Origin: an uncultured Beijerinckiaceae bacterium
GTDB lineage: Bacteria; Pseudomonadota; Alphaproteobacteria; Rhizobiales; Beijerinckiaceae
DNA: 6,059 bases
Assembly: GCA_937873345.1 (NCBI GenBank)
Contig: CALMRL010000395.1
Location: 1 to 6,059 of the forward strand
Direction: 5' to 3'
Shown here: piece after piece, positions 1 through 6,001 of the stretch
Layout: each line of letters begins with the position of its first letter
Position numbering within the stretch: position 1 is the stretch's first letter
Made by a program: the position numbers and the translations under genes
Notes under the pieces: generated by a model
The model's database searches: none
Seen by the model: the letters and a program-made list of their open reading frames with translations, nothing else
Told to the model about the DNA's origin: nothing

Positions 1-2
1 CC

Positions 3-665
3 CTCCGTGCCGTCCTGCCGCTCGGCTCTCCGGCCTACGCGCGCATCGAGCCCTGGCTGAACCGGCTGCCGGCGGAGGCCGCGCGCCTGCCGCTCGGCGT
101 CACAGTCGGGGCGCCGCCGTACAAGGGGCCGGACGAGAGGATGTTATCCTTCCTCGCCGCCGCCGAGCGGGCGGCGCCCTCGATCGCGACCGTGCGGCAC
201 GCCCTCGACGAGGCGAAGGCCGGCGACGTCGGGCGCGCGGTCACCGACGCCGCGGCTCTCGTCCTGACGCCGCGCGAGGCCGGCGTCCTCGAGATGTCGA
301 GGCTGTTCCTGCGCGCCTTGCCCGCCGGCGACCTCCCGGGCTACGGCGGCTGGATCAGCCCGTCCGCCGCAAGCGCAGAGGGGGATTCCACCGCCGAGGC
401 CCGCGGCGGCCTGCTGGTGGCGATCGAGAGTGTGGCGCTCGGTCGCGGCGACCTCGCGGGGGCGCGGCAGGCCTTCGACGCCGCCTCGGCGACGCCGCTG
501 CTGCGGGGGCTCGCTGCGGCGGTGCTCGCCGAGGGCGAGGTGCGGGCCGGCCTGCCACGGCAGGCGATGGCGAGACTGTCGCTGATAGACTTGCCCTCCG
601 CCCGCTTCGGCCTTCTCTGCGCCCTGGTCGCGGTCAAGCCGTGGCAGAACATCGAGCAGCGATGA
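3..665 (+). CDS. Unrecognised helix-rich protein, C-terminal part (5' end outside window)
   Basis: The reading frame is open from the left edge with no stop, so the ATG at 141 is probably internal and the gene starts upstream of the window. About 220 residues are visible, ending at a TGA at 663-665. They are rich in Ala, Leu, Arg and Gly. The second half (roughly 410-650) reads as consecutive amphipathic helices with small residues at regular positions, as in ARGDLAGARQAFDAAS, LRGLAAAVLAEGEVRAGLP and RQAMARLSLIDLPSARFG. That resembles a TPR-like or other alpha-solenoid arrangement, but this is an inference and no repeat consensus is clean. The codon pattern (GC-rich third positions) supports a real gene, and the minus-strand frames here look like shadows. 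I do not recognise the family and assign no function. The ilv leader follows directly, but the two need not be co-transcribed. Confidence 0.6.
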   Translation, partial: LRAVLPLGSPAYARIEPWLNRLPAEAARLPLGVTVGAPPYKGPDERMLSFLAAAERAAPSIATVRHALDEAKAGDVGRAVTDAAALVLTPREAGVLEMSRLFLRALPAGDLPGYGGWISPSAASAEGDSTAEARGGLLVAIESVALGRGDLAGARQAFDAASATPLLRGLAAAVLAEGEVRAGLPRQAMARLSLIDLPSARFGLLCALVAVKPWQNIEQR

Positions 666-721
666 TTGTTGATCTCCGAGCCCGGATGGGCTAGCGCTGA
701 GGACAGTTCGGGATCGAAGCC

Positions 722-772
722 TTGCGTCGTGTCCTCATCGTACCCTCCGCGCCGTCCACGGGACGAGGCTGA
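722..772 (+). CDS. Candidate ilv leader peptide, 16 aa, TTG start
   Basis: Reading from TTG at 722 gives MRRVLIVPSAPSTGRG followed by TGA at 770-772. Four consecutive codons (GTC CTC ATC GTA, 731-742) specify Val, Leu, Ile and Val, all three end products of the operon that begins 120 bases downstream. This clustering is the signature of a regulatory leader peptide. The stop codon sits in the loop of the hairpin 764-769/774-779 and inside the segment that could form the antiterminator, which suits ribosome-coupled attenuation. Weak points: the frame has no ATG or GTG start (in-frame stops lie at 692-694 and 698-700), and the upstream GGGA at 710-713 is only a poor ribosome binding site. The frame is too short for routine gene finding. 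The codon cluster could be chance, but its position makes that less likely. Confidence 0.45.
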   Translation: MRRVLIVPSAPSTGRG

Positions 773-805
773 CGCCTCGCTGATCCCGCTGCCGGCGCAT
801 ACATC

Positions 806-829
806 AGGCCCTCAGGGGCCTTTTTTATT
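806..829 (+). terminator. Rho-independent terminator upstream of ilvB (attenuator terminator)
   Basis: AGGCCC (806-811) pairs perfectly with GGGCCT (816-821) around a TCAG loop, followed by a run of six T and then ATT (821-829). It lies 140 bases after the stop of the upstream gene and 64 bases before ilvB. It is therefore oddly far downstream to serve only the upstream gene, but well placed to control entry into ilvBN. Confidence 0.75.
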
Positions 830-892
830 GCCCGCGCCTCCCCCTGTCGCCTCTCCCGCTCGAAGCGGCGACCAACACGCGAAGAGCCCGCC

Positions 893-2707
893 ATGTCAGC
901 CTCCCCGATCCCCGCCGCCCAGGGTGCCAAGCAGGTCACCGGCGCCCCTCAGATGACTGGGGCGCAGATGGTCCTGCAGGTGCTGCGCGAGCAGGGCGTG
1001 ACCACGCTGTTCGGCTATCCCGGCGGCGCGGTGCTGCCGATCTACGACCAGCTCTACGGCCAGGGCGACATCCGCCACGTGCTGGTGCGCCACGAGCAGG
1101 GCGCGGCGCACGCCGCCGAGGGCTACGCCCGCTCGTCGGGCAAGGTGGGCGTGCTGCTCGTCACCTCGGGGCCGGGCGCCACCAATGCCGTCACCGGCCT
1201 CACCGACGCCCTGCTCGACTCGATCCCGCTGGTCTGCATCACGGGGCAGGTGCCGAGCCACCTGATCGGCTCCGACGCCTTCCAGGAGTGCGACACGGTG
1301 GGCATCACCCGGCACTGCACCAAGCACAACTACCTCGTCCGCTCGGTCGAGGACCTCGCGCGCACGCTGCACGAGGCCTTCTACGTCGCCGCCTCGGGGC
1401 GCCCCGGCCCGGTGGTGGTCGACATCCCCAAGGACGTGCAGTTCGCCCGCGGCACCTATGTCACCAAGCGTTCGGTGCCCGAGCACAAGACGTATCGCCC
1501 GCGGGTCGAGCCGGAGATAGCGCGCGTCGAGCAGGCGGTGGCGCTGATGGCGCAGGCGCGCCGGCCGGTTTTCTACACCGGCGGCGGCGTCATCAACTCG
1601 GGGCCGGAGGCGTCGAAGCTGCTGCGCGAGCTGGTGCAGCTCACCGGTTTCCCCATCACCTCGACGCTGATGGGGCTCGGCTCGTACCCCGCGTCCGGCC
1701 CGGCCTGGCTCGGCATGCTCGGCATGCACGGCACCTACGAGGCCAACCACGCGATGCACGACTGCGACGTGATGATCAACATCGGCGCGCGCTTCGACGA
1801 CCGCATCACCGGGCGGCTGGACGCCTTCTCGCCGGACAGCGCCAAGATCCACGTCGACATCGACCCGACCTCGATCAACAAGACGGTGCGCGTCGCCGTG
1901 CCGGTGATCGGCGACTGCACGGAGGTGCTGCGCGCGATGCTCGACCTTTGGAAAGCGCGCGACCTCAAGGCCGACGCGAGCGCGCTCGCGGAGTGGTGGC
2001 GGGCGATCGACAAGTGGCGCGGGCGCAAGTCGCTGTCGTTCCGGCCCTCGACGGAGGTGATCAAGCCGCAGCACGCCGTGCGCCGCCTCCACGCGCTGAC
2101 CAAGCACCGCGAGACCTACATCACCACTGAAGTCGGCCAGCACCAGATGTGGGCGGCGCAGCACTACGACTTCGAGGAGCCGAACCGCTGGATGACGAGC
2201 GGAGGGCTCGGCACGATGGGCTACGGCCTGCCGGCCGCGATCGGCACGCAGATGGCGCACCCCGACGCGCTGGTGATCGACATCGCCGGCGAGGGCTCGA
2301 TCCTGATGAACATGCAAGAGATGTCGACCGCCCTGCAATACCGCTTGCCGGTCAAGGTGTTCATCCTCAACAACGAATACCTCGGCATGGTGCGCCAGTG
2401 GCAGGAGCTCTTGCACGGCAAGCGCTACTCCGAGTCGTACTCGCACTCGCTGCCCGACTTCGTGAAGCTCGCGGACGCCTACGGGGCGCTCGGCCTGCGC
2501 GTCTCCGACCCCGCCGACCTCGATGCGACGATCCAGGCGATGATTGACGAGCCGCGCGCGGTGATCGTCGACTGCGTCGTCTCCAAGGAGGAGAACTGCT
2601 ACCCGATGATCCCGTCGGGCAAGGCGCACAACGAGATGCTGATGCCCGACGACTGGGACGTCGACCTCGACAGGGTGGTCGACGCCAAGGGCCGCGAACT
2701 GGTCTGA
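893..2707 (+). CDS. ilvB: Acetolactate synthase (acetohydroxyacid synthase), large catalytic subunit
   Basis: This is a cytoplasmic ThDP-, FAD- and Mg-dependent enzyme. It condenses two pyruvates to 2-acetolactate, or pyruvate with 2-oxobutyrate to 2-aceto-2-hydroxybutyrate, the first common step of Val/Leu/Ile synthesis. At 604 residues it is full length for the family. The N-terminal ThDP domain (about 22-185) shows FGYPGGAVLP (40-49), the catalytic Glu in VRHEQGAAHAAEGYA (E68), and GQVPSHLIGSDAFQE with P121. The central domain (about 210-345) has GARFDDRITG starting at G298, typical of the FAD-binding part. The C-terminal ThDP/metal domain has GEGS at 466-469 with N473, and GMVRQWQE with W503. 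The metal-motif Asp is Glu here (E467), a conservative change. The ATG at 893 is preceded by GAAGAG at 881-886. ilvN follows after 25 bases. The gene is often named ilvI or ilvB interchangeably in this group. Confidence 0.97.
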   Translation: MSASPIPAAQGAKQVTGAPQMTGAQMVLQVLREQGVTTLFGYPGGAVLPIYDQLYGQGDIRHVLVRHEQGAAHAAEGYARSSGKVGVLLVTSGPGATNAVTGLTDALLDSIPLVCITGQVPSHLIGSDAFQECDTVGITRHCTKHNYLVRSVEDLARTLHEAFYVAASGRPGPVVVDIPKDVQFARGTYVTKRSVPEHKTYRPRVEPEIARVEQAVALMAQARRPVFYTGGGVINSGPEASKLLRELVQLTGFPITSTLMGLGSYPASGPAWLGMLGMHGTYEANHAMHDCDVMINIGARFDDRITGRLDAFSPDSAKIHVDIDPTSINKTVRVAVPVIGDCTEVLRAMLDLWKARDLKADASALAEWWRAIDKWRGRKSLSFRPSTEVIKPQHAVRRLHALTKHRETYITTEVGQHQMWAAQHYDFEEPNRWMTSGGLGTMGYGLPAAIGTQMAHPDALVIDIAGEGSILMNMQEMSTALQYRLPVKVFILNNEYLGMVRQWQELLHGKRYSESYSHSLPDFVKLADAYGALGLRVSDPADLDATIQAMIDEPRAVIVDCVVSKEENCYPMIPSGKAHNEMLMPDDWDVDLDRVVDAKGRELV

Positions 2708-2732
2708 CCCGCTTGAGCGAAGGGATGAGACG

Positions 2733-3278
2733 ATGAACGCGCCGCTGTCCCCCTACACCGCGCCGCCGACGCCGCGGCCGGTGTCGAGCCACACCCTGTC
2801 GGTGCTGGTCGACAACGAGCCGGGCGTGCTGGCGCGGGTGGTCGGCATGTTCTCGGGGCGGGGCTACAACATCGCCTCGCTGACGGTGGCCGAGGTGGCG
2901 CACGCCGACCACGTCAGCCGCATCACCATCGTCACCGCCGGCACGCCCGAGGAGATCGAGCAGGTGACGCTGCAGCTCGACCGGCTGGTGCCGGTGCACT
3001 CCGTCACCGACCTGACGCTGCGCGGCGAGGCGGTGGAGCGCGAGCTGGCGATGATCAAGGTCGCCGGCCGCGGCGAGGACCGCCAGGAGGCGCTGCGCCT
3101 CGCCGAGGCTTTTCGCGCCCGCGTGGTGGACGCCTCCACCGCGAGTTTTGTCTTCGAGCTGACCGGGGCGGCGAGCAAGATCGACCACTTCGTCGAGCTG
3201 ATGCGGCCGATCGGGCTCGTCGAGGTGTCGCGCACGGGGGTGGCGGCGATCGCGCGGGGGCCGGAGAAGACGCCGTAG
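2733..3278 (+). CDS. ilvN: Acetolactate synthase, small regulatory subunit
   Basis: This is the regulatory partner of the preceding large subunit. It stimulates the catalytic subunit and confers feedback inhibition, classically by valine binding at ACT-domain interfaces. The protein has 181 residues, usual for the long alphaproteobacterial IlvN/IlvH type. A short Pro-rich N-terminus (1-18) precedes the ACT domain at about 20-95: HTLSVLVDNEPGVLARVVGMF followed by SGRGYNIASLTVAEV, with the glycine-containing NEPGVLARV loop and the RGYNI motif. The C-terminal domain (about 96-175) has ERELAMIKV and the FELTGAASKIDHFVELMRPIG stretch typical of the family. The start is well supported: AAGGGA at 2720-2725 lies seven bases before the ATG. 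The gene is in an operon with ilvB. No terminator hairpin is visible after its stop; instead the DNA switches abruptly to AT-rich sequence within about six bases. The gene is also called ilvH. Confidence 0.96.
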   Translation: MNAPLSPYTAPPTPRPVSSHTLSVLVDNEPGVLARVVGMFSGRGYNIASLTVAEVAHADHVSRITIVTAGTPEEIEQVTLQLDRLVPVHSVTDLTLRGEAVERELAMIKVAGRGEDRQEALRLAEAFRARVVDASTASFVFELTGAASKIDHFVELMRPIGLVEVSRTGVAAIARGPEKTP

Positions 3279-3302
3279 CGTCGAATAACATTCAAATCAG
3301 AA

Positions 3303-3330
3303 TTGATAAGAATTAGCCAAACAGTAGAAT
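3303..3330 (+). promoter_or_regulatory. Sigma-70-type promoter for the endonuclease gene
   Basis: TTGATA (3303-3308) and TAGAAT (3325-3330) are spaced by 16 bases and each closely matches the -35/-10 consensus. An initiation point near 3337 would leave a leader of about 50 bases before the start codon at 3386. A second AT-rich element, TATATAAAT (3336-3344), could act as an alternative -10. The pair lies within the AT-rich islet, so the gene probably does not depend on ilv transcription. Chance matches are common in AT-rich DNA. Confidence 0.45.
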
Positions 3331-3385
3331 TTACTTATATAAATATGCGGCATCCGATCATGTGAAAACAACAAGGAAGTTTCGA

Positions 3386-4402
3386 ATGAGCGGCGGAACT
3401 CCTCTCTGGGGTATCCATCTGGAGTGGAACGACTCGATGGGGCAGGCTGGCCCCATCGATATAGCAATCGGTTGGGAAATGCTCGGTGACCTCGCCCTAC
3501 TTCCTGCCAAGCGGGAAGCTTTCAAGTTAAAGTTTAACAGCGTCTACCCGAATGAAAAACCAGCAGCGATACCTATCAAGGCCGGCATTCTTTATCGCTT
3601 TTCGAAAGAAATTCAGCGCGGCGATGTTGTCGTTTATCCATCGAAGTCTGATCGCATGGTCTGCATCGGCATCGTTGATGGCGACTACGCATTTCAGCCG
3701 TCGATCAGTAAGGCTTATCCTCACCGTCGATCGGTGGCTTGGAAGGCCAAGGTGCCGCGGGCACAAATTTCGCAGCCTGCTTTGTACGAAATCGGGTCCG
3801 CGCTCACTTTGTTTCAGATCAACAACAACGCAGACGAATTCCTGGCGATCTTGAAAGGAGATTCACTTCAAACAGCCGAATTAAATGACGTCGATGATGG
3901 TAGCGCGGCTGATCTCTCTACTCAAGCCGCGGAAAACGTCGAAGACTTTATCGTGAAAAAGTTGAATAATGGGATTACAGCGGAGCAATTTGAGCAGTTC
4001 GTCGCCGAAATCATTCGAAGCATGGGATACGTAGCCCGCGTATCGCGCTTTTCAAAAGACGGTGGCGTTGACATCATCGCGCATAAAGATCAGCTCGGTT
4101 TTGAGCCGCCAATAATCAAAGTGCAATGCAAGCAGACCCTATCAACCATCGGCGGCCCAACCGTCCAGCAGCTTCTCGGAGAGATTCAAGCCAACGAACA
4201 TGCCCTATTCGTGACGTTAGGAACCTACTCGCCCGACGCATTTCGCATCGAGCGAGGCAAATCGAACTTGCGTCTTATAAGCGGCAGTGACTTAGTGCAG
4301 CTTATCCTGCAAAATTATGAGCGCTTCGACCCAAGATTCAAATGCCTTCTCCCTTTAACGCGAAGCTACGCGCCAAGCGCATTATCCACGGATGGTACTT
4401 GA
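3386..4402 (+). CDS. Mrr-type restriction endonuclease with N-terminal PUA/EVE-like domain
   Basis: Predicted to be a DNA-cleaving defence enzyme, probably acting on foreign or modified DNA. I start it at the ATG at 3386 because AAGGAAG (3373-3379) sits six bases upstream. A GTG at 3362 would add eight residues but lacks such a site. The 338-residue protein has two parts. Residues about 8-150 (WGIHLEWN, IAIGWEMLGDL, LYRFSKEIQRGDVVVYPSKSD, YEIGSALTLFQI) match my memory of the N-terminal domain of 'restriction system proteins' and look PUA/EVE-like. Residues about 195-325 form an Mrr-type PD-(D/E)XK nuclease: FEQFVAEIIRSMGY (E203), GGVDI with D229, and the QxK version of the catalytic motif, Q247-C248-K249. 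An acidic linker lies between them. No methyltransferase gene is nearby, which fits a type IV or modification-dependent enzyme; that specificity is inferred. The base composition is foreign to the flanks. The substrate is unknown. Confidence 0.85.
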   Translation: MSGGTPLWGIHLEWNDSMGQAGPIDIAIGWEMLGDLALLPAKREAFKLKFNSVYPNEKPAAIPIKAGILYRFSKEIQRGDVVVYPSKSDRMVCIGIVDGDYAFQPSISKAYPHRRSVAWKAKVPRAQISQPALYEIGSALTLFQINNNADEFLAILKGDSLQTAELNDVDDGSAADLSTQAAENVEDFIVKKLNNGITAEQFEQFVAEIIRSMGYVARVSRFSKDGGVDIIAHKDQLGFEPPIIKVQCKQTLSTIGGPTVQQLLGEIQANEHALFVTLGTYSPDAFRIERGKSNLRLISGSDLVQLILQNYERFDPRFKCLLPLTRSYAPSALSTDGT

Positions 4403-4478
4403 GCTTAATCCAATATTCGGCGGACGAGATACCCTCAGCGTCTTCGCATTCGTCATCTGAATTCAAGCTATAGTTAGC

Positions 4479-5086
4479 ATGCAAGCGATCCTCGCCAACC
4501 TCCCGGCCCTGCTCCTTTTCGCCTTCGTCTCGTCGATCACGCCCGGCCCCAACAACATCATGCTGATGGCGTCGGGGGCGAACTTCGGCTTCCGCCGCAC
4601 GCTGCCGCACTACTTCGGCGTCGATGCCGGCTTCGGCGTGCTGGTCGCCAGCATCGGCCTCGGGCTGGCCGGGGTGCTGGCGCGGGCGCCGGCGCTGCTC
4701 GCCGTGCTCAAGGGGCTCGGCGCCGCCTACCTCCTCTACCTCGCCTGCGCATCGCCTGCTCGGCCGCGCCGCAGGCGGCGGAGGGCCGGCAGCGCGCCGA
4801 GCCGATGAGCTTTGTGCAGGCGGTGGCCTTCCAGTGGGTCAATCCCAAGGCCTGGCTCGGCGGGCTGACCGGGGTAGTGACCTTCGCCGTGCCGACGAGC
4901 TTCGTCGCCAGCGTTCTCGGCGTGGCGGCGGTGATGGCGCTGGTCAACCTGCCCTGCGCGGCGCTGTGGACCGGCTGCGGTACGGCATTGCGCGGCTGGC
5001 TCGCCCGCCCCGGCCGCCTCGCCGTATTCAACACCTGCATGGCGGCGCTGCTCGTCGCCTCGCTCTATCCCCTGCTGCGGACGTGA
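4479..5086 (+). pseudogene. LysE/RhtB-family amino acid exporter, broken by a one-base frameshift
   Basis: Members of this family are inner-membrane exporters of amino acids such as lysine, threonine or homoserine; the substrate cannot be told here. The first 89 codons (4479-4745) encode the N-terminal half with the hallmark SSITPGPNN (residues 18-26), ASGANFGFRRTLPH and hydrophobic segments ending in AAYLLYLA. That frame then runs into an Arg-rich tail and stops at 4808. The other half continues in another frame, with MSFVQAVAFQWVNPKAW (from 4805) containing the family's NPKAW motif, and ends at 5086. Adding one G after 4747 (TGCGC to TGGCGC) restores a continuous frame reading A-W-R-I-A-C-S-A-A, as expected for the family, and gives about 202 residues, normal length. 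The event is thus a single missing base, either a real mutation or a sequence error. No ribosome binding site precedes the ATG; AT-rich islet sequence abuts it directly. Confidence 0.85.
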
Positions 5087-5113
5087 TCGCGTTCGCGCCT
5101 TGGCTCAATCCGG

Positions 5114-6001
5114 TCAGAAGCCGTAGACGAGCTGCAGCTCCACCTGGTGACGCTCGAAGCCGTCGAGGTCGAGGCTCCTCGCGCCGAAGTCCGACGCCTG
5201 GATCGCCCAGGCGACCTTGGCGCTGAAATGCGGAGCGACGTCGTAGTACAGGCTCGGCCCCAGGAATAGCGCGTGCTCGACGAGGCCGCCCTGGATCAGG
5301 GTCTCGTGGCGGACCTCGGCGCCGAGGAAGAGTTTCGGCGACACCGCGTAGGTCGCGGCGGCGATGAGGGATACGTCGTTGGCTTGCGGCCCGAACGACC
5401 TCGGCTGCAGGGTCGGCGCGTAGACGACGTTGAACGCCACGTAGAGCTTCGACCTGACGACCTCCCTGTCGAACAGCACCGTGACCGGCAGCGTGGTGTT
5501 GCCGACCTTGGCGCCGGACGGCTGATCGAACTGGCGATAGGACGGGTTGAAGGAGAGGCTGAGACCGAAGGGATTGGACCTGTTGTCCACGAGGTTGCAG
5601 CGCGCTTCGCCGATGACGCCGCTGAAGGCGAAGGCGTGGCGATTGTCCAGGCCCTGGACGTCCTGGATGGCGTAGGCGTCGCTCAGCGTGCCGACCGAGA
5701 GCCGCAGGCGATCCGTGACGGTGGCGCGCAACGACGTCTCGGTTTCGATCGCGTTGTAGCTGCCGACCTTGCCGAAGCTGCCGATCGTGATGGCCTCGAT
5801 CTCGCGCTCGCCCTTGTCGCCGATCGACGACCCCTCCGCGAAGCCGAAGATGTGCTCGGTGTCGAGGTCGTCCCCGCCCGTCTTCTCGCTCATCTCCTGG
5901 ACGCCGGTCTCCTCGGCCACCGCCGCGCCCGGCGGGAGAGCGTGCACCAGAAACGCGACCAGCGCCGCCTCGCGCAGCCTTCGCGTCCGCCTCCCCCGCA
6001 T
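5114..6001 (-). CDS. Putative outer-membrane beta-barrel protein, function unknown
   Basis: The 295-residue protein is predicted to be exported to the outer membrane. The ATG at 6001 is chosen because GAGGG lies seven bases upstream on this strand and because it begins a clean signal peptide: an Arg-rich start (RGRRTRRLRE), a hydrophobic core (AALVAFLVHAL) and a cleavage site after AVA, near residue 29. The frame stays open upstream to the window edge with a GTG at 6040, so a longer version cannot be excluded. The mature part begins with an acidic segment including DTEHIFGFAEG (47-57) and SSIGDKGEREIE (58-69). It continues as many short alternating polar/hydrophobic stretches (LRLSVGTL, LYVAFNVVYAP, KLFLGAEVRHE, LFLGPSLYYDVAP, HFSAKVAWAIQ) ending VELQLVYGF. 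The terminal Phe is the usual signal for barrel assembly. It resembles conserved hypothetical envelope proteins of Alphaproteobacteria, possibly porin or transporter-like. It converges on the exporter gene with a 27-base gap and no clear terminator. Confidence 0.75.
   Translation of the reverse strand: MRGRRTRRLREAALVAFLVHALPPGAAVAEETGVQEMSEKTGGDDLDTEHIFGFAEGSSIGDKGEREIEAITIGSFGKVGSYNAIETETSLRATVTDRLRLSVGTLSDAYAIQDVQGLDNRHAFAFSGVIGEARCNLVDNRSNPFGLSLSFNPSYRQFDQPSGAKVGNTTLPVTVLFDREVVRSKLYVAFNVVYAPTLQPRSFGPQANDVSLIAAATYAVSPKLFLGAEVRHETLIQGGLVEHALFLGPSLYYDVAPHFSAKVAWAIQASDFGARSLDLDGFERHQVELQLVYGF

Larger units (their letters stand above)
699..829 (+). promoter_or_regulatory. Candidate transcription attenuator (leader RNA) of ilvBN
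   Basis: The untranslated stretch before ilvB holds a short frame with Val-Leu-Ile-Val codons (731-742), then a terminator hairpin (806-821 plus T run), then the ilvB start. Alternative pairings can be drawn by eye. Segment 733-739 can pair imperfectly with 762-768. GAGGCTGA (765-772) can pair with TCAG (804-807) and CCTC (810-813), which would destroy the terminator stem 806-811/816-821. A ribosome stalled at the Val/Leu/Ile codons would leave 765-772 free and favour read-through. A ribosome reaching the stop codon at 770-772 would cover it and favour termination. Local hairpins 753-757/761-765 and 764-769/774-779 compete, so the exact fold is uncertain. A weak promoter-like pair, TTGATC (669-674) and TAGCGC (692-697) with a 17-base gap, lies upstream but is not convincing. 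Attenuation of ilv operons by leader peptides is well established in other proteobacteria; its use here is inferred. Confidence 0.5.
3284..4478. other. AT-rich islet carrying a restriction endonuclease gene, probably acquired by transfer
   Basis: Between the ilvN stop and the exporter start codon the composition changes visibly from about 70 percent GC to near-even base use. Codons such as AAA, AAT, TTT and GAA are frequent here and rare in the neighbours. GC-rich sequence resumes exactly at 4479. The islet has its own promoter and one gene, with no transposase, integrase or tRNA. An imperfect 9-base direct repeat (ATCAGAATT at 3296-3304, ATCTGAATT at 4455-4463, one mismatch) lies near the two ends, but in AT-rich DNA this may be chance. 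The 76 bases after the endonuclease gene (4403-4478) contain no clear terminator or gene. Horizontal acquisition is inferred from composition and the defence-type cargo. Confidence 0.6.

Noticed and set aside
662..694. ATG-started ten-residue frame MIVDLRARMG overlapping the upstream stop codon, considered as the ilv leader peptide
   Set aside because: It has only one codon each for Ile, Val and Leu, not clustered, and lies far from the terminator. The 722-772 frame fits better.
666..956. 96-codon frame between the upstream gene and ilvB
   Set aside because: It is Pro/Ser-rich, has no ribosome binding site, runs through the terminator hairpin and overlaps the start of ilvB.
1288..2130. Plus-strand 280-codon frame inside ilvB
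   Set aside because: It is an out-of-frame shadow, rich in Arg, Ala and His with no domain-like pattern, fully inside ilvB.
896..2629. Long open frame of 577 codons on the minus strand across ilvB
   Set aside because: It is antisense to a clear, full-length ilvB. Its composition (His, Arg, Val, Asp-rich, low complexity) is that of a mirror frame in GC-rich coding DNA.
2367..3188. Minus-strand 273-codon frame across the ilvB/ilvN junction
   Set aside because: It overlaps two solid genes and has an Arg/Pro/Ser-rich shadow composition.
4338..4610. Minus-strand frame with an acidic stretch (SDDECEDAEG) spanning the islet's right edge
   Set aside because: The sequence looks protein-like in places, but it crosses the composition boundary, its only start lies inside the exporter gene, and it overlaps the end of the endonuclease gene. 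It is most likely chance.
5088..5097. CGCG-TT-CGCG palindrome between the convergent exporter and barrel genes, considered as a terminator
   Set aside because: The stem is four pairs with a two-base loop and there is no T run on either strand.
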